A stretch of DNA of 64,000 nt. It comes from Leptolinea sp964446955 (GTDB lineage Bacteria > Chloroflexota > Anaerolineae > Anaerolineales > Anaerolineaceae). The DNA lies in contig CAYUQJ010000003.1 of assembly GCA_964446955.1 (NCBI GenBank), forward strand, positions 186,001-250,000, read 5' to 3'. The number at the start of each line of letters is the position of its first letter. Positions within the stretch are counted from its first letter, which is position 1. The notes under the pieces were generated by a model, which made no database searches, was not told where the DNA came from, and saw only the letters and a list, made by a program, of their open reading frames with translations. Both the position numbers and the translations under genes were made by a program. Positions 53,570 through 62,651 of the stretch are shown here, in pieces.

Positions 53570-54259
53570 ATGTTTGTGGTTATCATCGGCGGCGGCCGGA
53601 CAGGAATCCAGCTTGCCAAGACCTTGATCCAGCAGAATCATTCTGTGCATGTAGTGGAAAATCGTGTTGATGTCCTATCCATGATCCACCGGGAATTGCC
53701 GACTGAATCTATATTTCAGGGAAATCCCATTGACCCGATAGTGCTCGAACAAGCCGGACTGCGGGAAGCCGACGTTTTGGCGGCCGTGACCACCAGGGAC
53801 GAAGTGAATCTGACCGTGTGTCATTTTGCCCGATTGAAATACAACGTTCCCCGGACCATTGCCCGTGTGAACAATCCGCGTGACGCATGGTTGTTTGATG
53901 ACGTTTTCAGTGTTGATGTAGCTGTCAACCAGGCAGCCATAATGTCGCATGTGATTGAAGAAGAAATGTCCATGGGCGATATGATGACATTGTTAAAACT
54001 GCGGCGTGGAAATTATTCGCTTGTATCTGAGAAAATACCGGAGGGTGCCAGAGCTATCGGTCTAATGATAAAAGATGCCGATCTTCCGGATCATTGCGTC
54101 ATCGCGGCCATAATCCGAAAGGGTGAAGTTGTGGTTCCGCGTGGGGTCTCTGTTTTCGAAAAGGATGACGAGGTACTGGCTGTAACCGATGCGGAAGGTG
54201 CCAGACAGCTTTCCGATTTGTTTGATGCACCCCGCCAGATGAACGGTAACACTGATTGA
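53570..54259 (+). CDS. TrkA-family RCK protein, copy 2
   Basis: 229 residues from the ATG at 53570, one base after the stop of copy 1, with AGGAGG inside the previous gene's end. The Rossmann loop is VVIIGGGRTGIQLAKTLIQQ; RCK_C at about 140-225 has DLPDHCVIAAIIRKGEVVVP. It aligns along its length with copy 1 and translation is coupled to it. It should act with copy 1 on the KimA-like transporter. Confidence 0.88.
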   Translation: MFVVIIGGGRTGIQLAKTLIQQNHSVHVVENRVDVLSMIHRELPTESIFQGNPIDPIVLEQAGLREADVLAAVTTRDEVNLTVCHFARLKYNVPRTIARVNNPRDAWLFDDVFSVDVAVNQAAIMSHVIEEEMSMGDMMTLLKLRRGNYSLVSEKIPEGARAIGLMIKDADLPDHCVIAAIIRKGEVVVPRGVSVFEKDDEVLAVTDAEGARQLSDLFDAPRQMNGNTD

Positions 54260-54286
54260 TCCGCATTGAATTGCCGGCGGTCAAAC

Positions 54287-54315
54287 TTGACTGTCGACAG
54301 CGCATCGGTTACAAT
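54287..54315 (+). promoter_or_regulatory. Sigma-70 promoter of rpmH
   Basis: TTGACT (54287-54292), a 17-nt spacer, then TACAAT (54310-54315). It probably starts the rpmH-rnpA-yidD-lipoprotein-yidC-jag transcript, with a leader of about 50 nt. Confidence 0.85.
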
Positions 54316-54371
54316 GCTACCTCTTATATTGAGCACAACCTGCTATTTTTTCGGGTTTGAAAGGGTAAAGA

Positions 54372-54542
54372 ATGACCAAACGCACTTATCAACCAAAAAT
54401 CCGCCGCCGTGTTCGTGTACACGGCTTTCGTGCCCGTATGGCCACTTCTGATGGGCGCGATGTCTTGAAACGCCGCCGATTAAAAGGCCGCGCGAAATTG
54501 ACGGTTACCAAGAATAACCATGTCAAACGGATCCGCTGGTAG
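54372..54542 (+). CDS. rpmH: Ribosomal protein bL34
   Basis: 56 residues, very basic. It begins TKRTYQPKIRRRVRVHGF, with GFRARMAT and the repeated Arg/Lys stretch LKRRRLKGRAKLTV. The usual bL34 has about 44-50 residues; the tail here (NNHVKRIRW) is longer, as in some Chloroflexota and Actinobacteria. It heads the conserved rpmH-rnpA-yidD-yidC-jag cluster. GGGTAAAG lies before the ATG at 54372. Confidence 0.95.
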   Translation: MTKRTYQPKIRRRVRVHGFRARMATSDGRDVLKRRRLKGRAKLTVTKNNHVKRIRW

Positions 54543-54628
54543 AGCGGAACATGTTATGCTTCTTAGTTCGCCAAGGACAATGAGAAGCAGAAATAACCGT
54601 GTTGAAATCCAGGAAATAAGGTAAATGG

Positions 54629-54976
54629 GTGAAACGCAGGTTTCGCCTGACCCGGTCCAATGAAATCAAGCGGGTGCGGCGTGAAGGAAGATCGTATGCC
54701 CACCCGCTTGTTGTGTTGGTTGTCCAGAAAACAAGTGGAAATATCTGTAAGATAGCGGTCATTACAGGAAGATCTGTTGGTGGAGCAGTAGACCGGAACC
54801 GCGTCCGCCGTCGTTTAAGAGCAATCTGTGACAAAAATCTCCCTGTTCTAAAATCCGGTTTTGAGGCCATCTTGATCGCGAGAACCCGGGCGAAAAGCGC
54901 CTCATTTGAAGAATTATCTGAATCGGTAGTGAATGTCTTTGAACGGGCTGGTTTGATCGATAAGTCCAATGAATGA
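54629..54976 (+). CDS. rnpA: Ribonuclease P protein component
   Basis: 115 residues. It starts KRRFRLTRSNEIKRVRREGR and has the RNR signature GGAVDRNRVRRRLRAI near 52. It is the protein cofactor of RNase P, which matures tRNA 5' ends. The start is GTG at 54629. It overlaps yidD by 8 nt. Its place after rpmH is universal in bacteria. The rnpB RNA gene is not in the window. Confidence 0.94.
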   Translation: MKRRFRLTRSNEIKRVRREGRSYAHPLVVLVVQKTSGNICKIAVITGRSVGGAVDRNRVRRRLRAICDKNLPVLKSGFEAILIARTRAKSASFEELSESVVNVFERAGLIDKSNE

Positions 54977-55262
54977 AACACAGGAAGTTCTGGAAAAATA
55001 TCATGACGAACCTCGGGTTCGCGATATTCCATTAACAATAAAAAACATGCCCCGCATTACCCTCCTGGGATTGATACGTGGATATCAGGCTGTGATCAGT
55101 CCAATGATGCCGTCTGATACCTGCAGATTTTATCCCTCATGCTCGCATTATGGCTATCAAGCCATTTATAAATATGGAGTCATCAAAGGTTCGGTAATGG
55201 CAATCTGGCGGATACTGCGATGTAATCCGTTCAATCCGGGTGGATATGATCCAGTTCCTTAG
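54969..55262 (+). CDS. yidD: YidD membrane-insertion factor
   Basis: 97 residues. The core LIRGYQAVISPMMPSDTCRF, YPSCSHYGYQAIYKYG and LRCNPFNPGGYDPVP is the full YidD signature with its conserved Cys. An N-terminal extension of about 30 residues is unusual. YidD aids insertion of membrane proteins with YidC. It overlaps rnpA by 8 nt. Confidence 0.93.
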   Translation: MNETQEVLEKYHDEPRVRDIPLTIKNMPRITLLGLIRGYQAVISPMMPSDTCRFYPSCSHYGYQAIYKYGVIKGSVMAIWRILRCNPFNPGGYDPVP

Positions 55263-55293
55263 AATCCATATTTTTTTCAGAAAGTACACATAC

Positions 55294-56400
55294 ATGCACA
55301 AAAGAAAAATTCCCCTGATCTTTCTTGTACTGCTTCTTTCTATTATTCTAACTGGCTGTACAGGAGCCATCCCGGAAAGAAGTTGGCCGGCAAGTCTGGT
55401 TGTTGATGATACGATCTACACGGCATCCCAGACATTTGTGTTTGCCGTGGATGCGGACAGTGGCAAGGAAGATGCTGACAAAGGTGATACAGAAAAGCTC
55501 CGTTATCCGAAGGACGCGGAAAGCGGAACAACTTTTGGGAACGCCCCATTATTACTGGATGATCAGTTATATATTTCTGATTACGGATCACAAATTCGAA
55601 CGATCTCGAAAGACCTGCGTTCTGTTGGAAAGATCGTAAAAGATGCCTCCGGTCGTTTTTTGTCCTCTCCGGTATTTTTTAATGACCTTATTCTTGCTTC
55701 CAACTCGGACGGCAAACTTTATGCATATAACAAAGATCTTAGTCTACGGTGGACGTTTTCAGACGGTAACGGTTTTTGGACTCAACCGGTAACTTATGAA
55801 GACATGATCTTTGTTTCGTCAATTGACAAATCGGTTTATGCCCTTAAAGAAAACGCGGCGGGTGATGGCGCGGATGTCGTTTGGAAAAAGGAACTGGGAA
55901 GTTCAGTTTTCTTCAGTCAGGCGATTGATGAGAAGGGCAATCTATATATTGGCACGCTAAACAATGAATTGTTTTCCTTTGATTCAACCACCGGGAGCGT
56001 TAACTGGCAGGTTCAGACAGCAGGTACGGTCTGGTCACCTGTGATCATAAAAGACAATCGGATATTTGCCGGTGACCAATCAGGAAAAATTTTCGCCCTT
56101 GATACCACCGACGGACATCTTGTTTGGGAATACGATGCCTTATCACCAGTGATCGGTTCAGTGGCCGTTCGTGAGAACAGCCTGTATGCCGGGATCGGAA
56201 ATGGTGATGCTCTCTGTCTCTCCATTGAAGACAAGCCGGAATCAAGACTTCTGTGGTCTAAGAATGTTGGTGGTAAACTTTACTCAACCCCGGTTTTCAC
56301 AGATAAATATGTTGTGTTCGGCGTTACTGACGGCGACAAGACATTGGCCGCATTTGCTTTCAGCGGCGATACCGGTTGGACTTTCAAACCCTCCAAATAG
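55294..56400 (+). CDS. Lipoprotein with PQQ-type beta-propeller (BamB-like fold)
   Basis: About 368 residues from the ATG at 55294. The signal ends with the lipobox LTGC (Cys at about 25), so it is a lipid-anchored protein. It holds several PQQ-like blades: GKLYAYNKDLSLRWTFSDG, DKSVYALKENAA, NNELFSFDSTTGSVNWQV, GKIFALDTTDGHLVWEYD and a final TGWTF. Structural role like BamB or a similar scaffold is possible, but this organism group is thought not to have a typical BAM machine. Its position between yidD and yidC is not the usual order and suggests a link with membrane-protein insertion. Confidence 0.75.
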   Translation: MHKRKIPLIFLVLLLSIILTGCTGAIPERSWPASLVVDDTIYTASQTFVFAVDADSGKEDADKGDTEKLRYPKDAESGTTFGNAPLLLDDQLYISDYGSQIRTISKDLRSVGKIVKDASGRFLSSPVFFNDLILASNSDGKLYAYNKDLSLRWTFSDGNGFWTQPVTYEDMIFVSSIDKSVYALKENAAGDGADVVWKKELGSSVFFSQAIDEKGNLYIGTLNNELFSFDSTTGSVNWQVQTAGTVWSPVIIKDNRIFAGDQSGKIFALDTTDGHLVWEYDALSPVIGSVAVRENSLYAGIGNGDALCLSIEDKPESRLLWSKNVGGKLYSTPVFTDKYVVFGVTDGDKTLAAFAFSGDTGWTFKPSK

Positions 56401-56408
56401 AGGAAAAT

Positions 56409-57182
56409 ATGTGGGATGCTTTTGTTGGATTCATGATTAATGTGCTGCTCTATATCTACAGTCTTGTAGGGCAGAATTTTGGTATCGCGATCATTCTCTT
56501 TACCCTTCTTGTCCGTCTGGTTACACACCCATTAACTGTCAAACAGTTAAAAGGTTCATCCGCCATGGCTGATATGCAAAAAGACAAACGGTGGATTGAA
56601 GCTCAGAAGAAATATAAGAATGATAAAGAGAAATTGGCTCAGGAACAAATGAAGTTGTATCAGGAGTTGGGTGTAAACCCGCTTGCCAGTTGTCTGCCCA
56701 CCCTTATTCAGCTGCCGATCATCATCGGCCTGTATCAGGCGGTGATTCAAACGCTGGCTTCCACACCGTTTGACCTTGTTCAGCTCACGAACAAGGTTTA
56801 TTCCGGTTTCCTGGATATGAGCCAGTTATTTCCGCTAAACAATCGGTTTTTATGGATGGATATGGGTAAGCCGGATCTGTTATATATCCCCGGAATAGCA
56901 TTCCCGATTCCAATTCTGGCGGTTCTTGTGGTTATTACCACATATATTCAATCAAAATTGACAACACCGCCCCCTGCCAGCCCCAATGATCAATCTGCTC
57001 AGATGACGGGTATGATGACGATCTACATGCCGTTGATGATGGGTTATCTGGCCTTCACTCTGGCATCCGGGTTGTCGTTGTATTTTGTAGCATCCAATGT
57101 GATTGGCATATTGCAATATGCCGCTTTGGGAAAAGTAAAATGGAGCAATTTATTGCCGACAAAAAATACTGCCAGTTCTTAG
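56409..57182 (+). CDS. yidC: YidC/Oxa1 membrane insertase
   Basis: About 257 residues from the ATG at 56409, 4 nt after AGAGGAAA. It has about five membrane segments, with ILFTLLVRLVTHPLTVKQLK (the conserved hydrophilic-groove Arg) near 32, NPLASCLPTLIQLPIIIGLY near 95 and LSLYFVASNVIGILQYA near the end. It lacks the large periplasmic domain of Gram-negative YidC and has no lipobox. It inserts and folds membrane proteins with or without Sec. Confidence 0.94.
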   Translation: MWDAFVGFMINVLLYIYSLVGQNFGIAIILFTLLVRLVTHPLTVKQLKGSSAMADMQKDKRWIEAQKKYKNDKEKLAQEQMKLYQELGVNPLASCLPTLIQLPIIIGLYQAVIQTLASTPFDLVQLTNKVYSGFLDMSQLFPLNNRFLWMDMGKPDLLYIPGIAFPIPILAVLVVITTYIQSKLTTPPPASPNDQSAQMTGMMTIYMPLMMGYLAFTLASGLSLYFVASNVIGILQYAALGKVKWSNLLPTKNTASS

Positions 57183-57205
57183 GCAGATAATCTATGGGAG
57201 CGAAC

Positions 57206-57940
57206 ATGGGACAAGAGAAAACTACACTCGAAATCATCGCCCCGACGGTAGATGAAGCTGTTGCCAGAGGTTTGGCTCAATTGGGGATTGGGCAGGATGC
57301 TGTCGATGTTGAAGTTCTAGACTCAGGCAGCAAAGGCCTATTTGGACTGGGAGGACGCCAGGCCAGGGTGCGACTCGCGCTTAAGAATGGAATTGCAGAA
57401 GTCCAATCCGGATCGAATTCAACGTTCCAAAAAGAGAATTCGGAAAAGTTAGCAACAGACGATAACGAAGATGACGTACTGAAAAATTCGCGCGAGACCG
57501 TAAAGGATCTCCTGGAAAAGATGAAGGTCACCGCCCGGGTCTCTGCAAAGTATACAGAACCGGTAGACCCCGGTGACGAGAAACAAATCCAGGTGGATAT
57601 CAATGGGGAAGACCTATCCATACTCATTGGTCGGCGTTCGGAAACATTAAATGCACTTCAATACATTTCAAGCCTGATCGTAAGCAAGAAGTTGGAAAAA
57701 TGGGTTCCACTGGTGATCGACATACAGGGATACCGCTCGCGGCGCACCCGTCAGTTGCAACAACTTGCCAGACGAATGGCTGATCAGGCTGTTCACACCG
57801 GGCGGCGACAAACGCTTGAACCAATGCCGGCAAATGAACGACGGATCATCCATATGGAGCTTTCAACGCATGAGCAGGTATTAACAGAAAGCACTGGTGA
57901 AGAACCAAACCGGAAAGTCACCATCGTTCCGAAAAAATAA
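57206..57940 (+). CDS. jag: RNA-binding protein Jag (KhpB/EloR)
   Basis: About 244 residues; the ATG at 57206 lies 7 nt after GGGAG. Order: Jag-N domain (TTLEIIAPTVDEAVARGLAQ, then GSKGLFGLGGRQARV), an acidic linker (about 75-100), KH-like domain (ILIGRRSETLNALQYISSL near 140) and R3H domain (RRQTLEPMPANERRIIHMEL near 200). It binds RNA and in firmicutes affects cell elongation. Neighbourhood with yidC is universal. Confidence 0.93.
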   Translation: MGQEKTTLEIIAPTVDEAVARGLAQLGIGQDAVDVEVLDSGSKGLFGLGGRQARVRLALKNGIAEVQSGSNSTFQKENSEKLATDDNEDDVLKNSRETVKDLLEKMKVTARVSAKYTEPVDPGDEKQIQVDINGEDLSILIGRRSETLNALQYISSLIVSKKLEKWVPLVIDIQGYRSRRTRQLQQLARRMADQAVHTGRRQTLEPMPANERRIIHMELSTHEQVLTESTGEEPNRKVTIVPKK

Positions 57941-57966
57941 TCCGATTTACTAATGGAGGATAAGGC

Positions 57967-59310
57967 ATGAACCCTACTCCAATATCCAATTCCAGCAATC
58001 GACCGCTTCGTGCGGTCGATATCATTATCAAAAAAAGGGATGGCCTGTCTCTTTCCCATGAGGAAATTGACTTCTTCATCAATGGGTATACGACAGGCGA
58101 AATACCGGATTACCAGGCTTCGGCTTTATGCATGGCCATCCTCCTGCGCGGCATGAATGATCAGGAAACCACAGATTTAACCGTTGCAATGGCACATTCA
58201 GGTGAAGTACTTGACCTGGAACCCATTATTGGAAAAGCAGTTGATAAGCATTCAACCGGCGGAGTGGGCGATAAAACTACGCTGGTGGTCGAGCCATTGG
58301 TTGCCGCGTGTGGATTGAAAGTGGCGAAAATGTCTGGCCGTGGCCTTGGATTTAGTGGCGGAACACTCGACAAACTGGAGTCCATACCCGGATACAATGT
58401 GAACTTATCGCGGCAGGAATTTCTGAATCAGGTCTCGAAGATCGGGATTGTTCTCTCCGGGCAAAGTGCTGACCTGGCCCCCGCAGACGGAAAGCTTTAC
58501 GCGCTTCGTGACGTCACGGGAACAGTTCCCTCAATTCCCCTGATCGCGTCATCCATAATGAGCAAGAAGATTGCTGCCGGCGCTCACACGATCGTGCTGG
58601 ATGTGAAAACCGGGAACGGCGCGTTTATGGAAACGCTGGATGAGGCCAAAAAGTTGGCAGCTTTGATGGTTGCCATCGGCCGTCTTTCCGGGAGGAAAGT
58701 TGTTGCTCTGCTGTCTGATATGAATCAACCGCTGGGTTGTGCTGTTGGCAACGCGCTTGAGGTAAAAGAGGCTGTAGAGACGTTGCGAGGCGGTGGCCCG
58801 GAAGATTTTAAACGGCATTGTCTTGACGCGGCTGCCCACATGCTGCATGCAAGCGGGAAAACATCCTCATTCGGCGAGGCGGAAGAACTGGCTGAAAAAG
58901 CGCTGAAATCCGGCAAAGCATTGGAAAAGTTCCGTTTATTGGTTTCCGCCCAGGGTGGCAACACACAAGTTATTGATGATCTTGAGCTGCTCCCAAAAGC
59001 ACCGTGTATCAAAACGTTAAATGCAGACCAGACTGGCTGGATAGCCGGGGTTCATGCCCGTACATTTGGCGAGACTGTGATCCTTTTGGGTGGCGGCAGA
59101 GCGAAAAAGACAGATTCCATTGATCATTCGGTGGGGCTGGTTGTGCATGTCAAGGTAGGAGACAGGATCGAAACCGGTCAGCCGCTGGTCACGATCCATG
59201 CGAAGAATGAGGCGGATATGGGACTGGCTGAGAGCCGTATTCAGTCAGCTATTACCTGGAGTGATAGAGCGGTTGAACCTCTTCCCTTATTCTATGGCGT
59301 GATCCAGTAA
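57967..59310 (+). CDS. pdp: Pyrimidine-nucleoside (thymidine) phosphorylase
   Basis: 447 residues. The signature SGRGLGFSGGTLDKLESIPG is near residue 118, with DKHSTGGVGDKTTLV near 94 and KTGNGAFM near 215 for phosphate and ribose. It splits thymidine, deoxyuridine or uridine into base and (deoxy)ribose-1-phosphate. Uridine-accepting Pdp and thymidine-only DeoA cannot be separated here. GGAGG precedes the ATG. It follows jag by 26 nt but may be a separate unit. Confidence 0.9.
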   Translation: MNPTPISNSSNRPLRAVDIIIKKRDGLSLSHEEIDFFINGYTTGEIPDYQASALCMAILLRGMNDQETTDLTVAMAHSGEVLDLEPIIGKAVDKHSTGGVGDKTTLVVEPLVAACGLKVAKMSGRGLGFSGGTLDKLESIPGYNVNLSRQEFLNQVSKIGIVLSGQSADLAPADGKLYALRDVTGTVPSIPLIASSIMSKKIAAGAHTIVLDVKTGNGAFMETLDEAKKLAALMVAIGRLSGRKVVALLSDMNQPLGCAVGNALEVKEAVETLRGGGPEDFKRHCLDAAAHMLHASGKTSSFGEAEELAEKALKSGKALEKFRLLVSAQGGNTQVIDDLELLPKAPCIKTLNADQTGWIAGVHARTFGETVILLGGGRAKKTDSIDHSVGLVVHVKVGDRIETGQPLVTIHAKNEADMGLAESRIQSAITWSDRAVEPLPLFYGVIQ

Positions 59311-59323
59311 AGGGAGAGGTTGT

Positions 59324-60214
59324 ATGAATATTTTGTCCAGGGCTGAATACAGGAACCGGATAGAGCAGGTTGTCATTTTTATCCATGAGCATTTGCATGA
59401 GCCCCTTGATTTGAAAAAGCTTGCTGAAGCGAGCAATTTTTCGCCGTATCATTTCCATCGGATATTTCACGGAGCAATGACTGAGACCCCACAGGATTAC
59501 ATAACACGCCTGAGAGTGGAACGGGCCGCGAATTTCCTGATGAAAAACCATGAAATGTCCATTACGGATATTGCGTTGGCATGCGGTTATTCCTCCTCAT
59601 CAACTTTCGCCCGGGCTTTCAAGAATTATTACGGGGTAACTGCACGGGAATATTCAAAAGGTCGAAACCTTCGTTCGCTGGCGGATGCCTGCAATTGTCA
59701 GGTTTGCACCATGGCAGTCGATCGGCCGGCACCTGTTTGGCAGGTGACTATGCGGGATGTACCAGACTTGCATATAGCGTATCTGGTTAATTTGAAGGGC
59801 TATTCCTTACCGGAAATTTGCGAGACCTGGCAAAGGCTTGATCATTGGGCGCAGGCTCATTCCGTTTACCATGATCAGACCATGATGCTGGGAATAACTC
59901 TGGATGACCCGACCATCACACCGGCTAAAAAATGCCGGTACATCGCGGGGATTACCATTCCTCCGGAAATCAAGAAGGATCGAATGGTGGGGTTTTTGGA
60001 AATCCCGGCACAGACCTGTGCCGTTTTCCACGTGGAATGCCGGGCAGACCAGATACAGGGACATTATCAATCCATATATAAAGACTGGTTACCGGATAGC
60101 GGTATGCAACCCGGTGATTTCCCCTGTTATGAGGTTTATTTGCAAACGCCTGATGATTGCGGTTCCGACAAATTTGTCCTCGATATCCATATTCCACTTG
60201 TGCCCATAAAATAA
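59324..60214 (+). CDS. AraC-family regulator with GyrI-like domain
   Basis: 296 residues. Two AraC helix-turn-helix motifs at the N-terminus (about 10-110; LKKLAEASNFSPYHFHRIFH and DIALACGYSSSSTFARAF), then a GyrI-like/Rob-like ligand domain (about 150-296) with ending FVLDIHIPLVP. Members sense amphipathic compounds and drugs. It lies 14 nt after pdp and 93 nt before the C45 protein. Which gene it controls is not shown by the sequence. Confidence 0.85.
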   Translation: MNILSRAEYRNRIEQVVIFIHEHLHEPLDLKKLAEASNFSPYHFHRIFHGAMTETPQDYITRLRVERAANFLMKNHEMSITDIALACGYSSSSTFARAFKNYYGVTAREYSKGRNLRSLADACNCQVCTMAVDRPAPVWQVTMRDVPDLHIAYLVNLKGYSLPEICETWQRLDHWAQAHSVYHDQTMMLGITLDDPTITPAKKCRYIAGITIPPEIKKDRMVGFLEIPAQTCAVFHVECRADQIQGHYQSIYKDWLPDSGMQPGDFPCYEVYLQTPDDCGSDKFVLDIHIPLVPIK

Positions 60215-60307
60215 AGCAAGAATTGCAAAAGTAATCCCAATATATGGCAAGTAAATAATCCTCCGGTTCGTTATGATGGTGACTGTCAAAACTTTACGGA
60301 GGATTAA

Positions 60308-61435
60308 ATGAATACCAAAAACACAATACATGTAACACAGCGTCATCTTGTTTTACGGGGAACTGCCAGGGAGATAGGCCGACAGCAGGGAGAATTGATA
60401 AAAGACTTTCCCCAGGCGGTAGAGTACTTTGGATCCGGGCCGTTCCCGAATACCAGCGCGCCGGTAGACAAAACGCTAAGCATGATGGAAACCTATTGCC
60501 CTGGATTGGTGGAAGAGATGGCCGGTTTCTGTGATGCGACCGGAATTCAGATGGAAAGAATGGCTTACCTGGCCATGACGCACATTGGCGGAAAGCATTG
60601 CAGTCATTTTGCTGTTCTACCACAGGCAACCGAAAACGGTCACGTCTTGGTCGGTAGAAATTATGACTTCAGTGAAAAAGTTGATGATCTAAGAATGATT
60701 ACTGTTCTGCCGCAGAACGCGAATGCCAGTGTGGGTTTTTCGACCCTCTTTTTTGGACGCAACGACGGTATCAATGAACATGGATTGTCAGTAACACTTT
60801 CAGTCGGCGGGATGCCAGTGGGGCTCGAGCCGGGGATGCAACCGCCCATTCAAGATGGGTTACAGTTCTGGGCATTGGTTCGAACCATATTGGATACGTG
60901 TACGTCAGTGGATGAAGCGGAGGAGTGTATAAACGCTTTCCCCTGTGCCGGTAATCCTATTCTCATTGTCGCGGATAAGTCAGGACGGGTTTCTTTAGCC
61001 GAGATTCATGGTCCTGATAAAAAGGTGGTGCGTATTGATGGCAACCGGCAGTACATAACCGCTACCAACCACTATCAAACAGATGAACTGAAACGGATTG
61101 ACCCAACATGTATGCGTCATTCCCTGACACGTCTGAACTCGTATAACCGATTTCTGGAATTGAATGCAGGCAAGGTGTCCATAGAAAGTATAAAAAAGAT
61201 GCTGGGCATCGAATACCCGGAAGGACCAGCCGCGCATTTCTATTCCGAGTGGTTCGGAACAATGCATTCCTGTGTGTATGATCTCAACGAATGTTTCGCG
61301 GATGTGACCTTTGGGTCTCCGGCAGTGAATGACTGGCACCGCACCGATCTTGTGAATCCACAACCGGGAGTATTTGATTCGATCCTTCCTGACCAGCGCA
61401 CATCACCGGATTTCTGGATGCCTGCTTCAGAATAA
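60308..61435 (+). CDS. C45-family autoproteolytic acyltransferase/hydrolase
   Basis: 375 residues, Ntn-hydrolase fold. The propeptide (about 1-97) ends before GGKHCSHFAVLP, where Cys98 would be the N-terminal nucleophile after self-cleavage. This resembles acyl-CoA:6-aminopenicillanate acyltransferase-like proteins (peptidase family C45/AAT). Further marks are HVLVGRNYDF and EHGLSVTLSVGG. In bacteria these enzymes may hydrolyse amides such as acyl-homoserine lactones or bile-salt-like conjugates; the substrate is unknown. GGAGG precedes the ATG. Confidence 0.8.
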   Translation: MNTKNTIHVTQRHLVLRGTAREIGRQQGELIKDFPQAVEYFGSGPFPNTSAPVDKTLSMMETYCPGLVEEMAGFCDATGIQMERMAYLAMTHIGGKHCSHFAVLPQATENGHVLVGRNYDFSEKVDDLRMITVLPQNANASVGFSTLFFGRNDGINEHGLSVTLSVGGMPVGLEPGMQPPIQDGLQFWALVRTILDTCTSVDEAEECINAFPCAGNPILIVADKSGRVSLAEIHGPDKKVVRIDGNRQYITATNHYQTDELKRIDPTCMRHSLTRLNSYNRFLELNAGKVSIESIKKMLGIEYPEGPAAHFYSEWFGTMHSCVYDLNECFADVTFGSPAVNDWHRTDLVNPQPGVFDSILPDQRTSPDFWMPASE

Positions 61436-61476
61436 TACGTATCGTTTACAAATTAATATAGACCAATGAGAAATGT

Positions 61477-62445
61477 TTAATCCGTATTCTCATTGGTCTT
61501 ATGTATTATTGTGTCTTTTGCGGGGTCAAAGACATGATATGTGTTCTTGATGCTTTTAGCCCGGTACATTGCATTATCTGCATATTGCACTAATTTCCCG
61601 TTTTCTATCCCGTGCAATGGAAACAGGCTGATCCCTACTGATATGGTAATGGATAGTGATGAATCATCTATTCCAATTCCCTTGCTGATGTCATCCACGA
61701 TCCTCGATGTGATTTGGCCGGCTTCCGATACACTCTGGAGTTGCTCAAGGATAATAACAAACTCATCTCCACCAAGACGGGCTACTGTGTCCATCTCTCT
61801 GACGTGATTATTCAAGAGTTCAGCAATTTTTACCAACATCAGATCGCCGGTGGCGTGGCCGTAATTGTCATTGATTTCCTTAAAACCATCAAGATCAATA
61901 AAAAGAACAGCACCCAGACTGGTGTTGCGTTGACTACGGTGGATAGCCTGTTCCAGCCGGTCGAAGAGCAAATAGCGATTGGGCAGTGATGTTAGAACAT
62001 CATGAGTGGCAATGAATTGCAGATCATTCTCAACCTTCTTTAATTCATTGATTTCACGCGTGATCCCAAACAGCCCAAATATCTCCCCTTTCTTGTTGCG
62101 TAAGGGAAGTTTTGAAGTTGATGTCCAGTTTTTGCTGCCATCAGGGCGGTCGAATGATTCGACCATGCCTATGACCGGTTCGCCGGTTTCCATGACCCTA
62201 AGTTCTTCAGCCCGGGTTTTTTCACCGAATTCTTTACCAAACAGCTCGATATCGGTCTTTCCGATGATCTCATCCAGGTTTTCAATGCCAAGAGAATTGG
62301 CAAGACGACGACTAACCCGCATAAGGCGGCAGTGGCGGTCTTTAAAATAAATGCTATCTGCCAGATTTTCCATCAATGCATTAAATAGCAAATCGACATC
62401 GTTAAAATTTTCGTCAAAACCAGATTGGGAAGAGGGATTAACCAT
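61477..62445 (-). CDS. PAS-GGDEF diguanylate cyclase
   Basis: 322 residues. A PAS domain (about 18-135) is followed by GGDEF. The active site GGDEF is at 225-229 and the inhibitory site RxxD (REMD, 216-219) lies five residues upstream, so product feedback is expected. There is no membrane segment, so the PAS domain senses a cytoplasmic cue. It makes c-di-GMP. It is divergent from the ileS T-box leader. Confidence 0.92.
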   Translation of the reverse strand: MVNPSSQSGFDENFNDVDLLFNALMENLADSIYFKDRHCRLMRVSRRLANSLGIENLDEIIGKTDIELFGKEFGEKTRAEELRVMETGEPVIGMVESFDRPDGSKNWTSTSKLPLRNKKGEIFGLFGITREINELKKVENDLQFIATHDVLTSLPNRYLLFDRLEQAIHRSQRNTSLGAVLFIDLDGFKEINDNYGHATGDLMLVKIAELLNNHVREMDTVARLGGDEFVIILEQLQSVSEAGQITSRIVDDISKGIGIDDSSLSITISVGISLFPLHGIENGKLVQYADNAMYRAKSIKNTYHVFDPAKDTIIHKTNENTD

Positions 62446-62616
62446 TTATGGGATCTTTGCTTGAAAATGGTTCATTATTGATTGGTATGGCAGAGTGTAA
62501 TCTGTGTGTAAACATTTACAAAAATTATACCAAAATGGTAAGGTTTTATTTATGTAATAATGAAGTTTGGAATAGTTTTTTGAATTTCCGACAGATTTGA
62601 AAGTAATGCCAGTTCG

Positions 62617-62645
62617 TTGACCTGCCTTTACTTCTGTGGCATAAT
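62617..62645 (+). promoter_or_regulatory. Sigma-70 promoter of ileS
   Basis: TTGACC (62617-62622), a 17-nt spacer, then CATAAT (62640-62645). The transcript would start near 62652 and give a leader of about 287 nt holding the T-box. Confidence 0.75.
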
Positions 62646-62651
62646 CAAATT

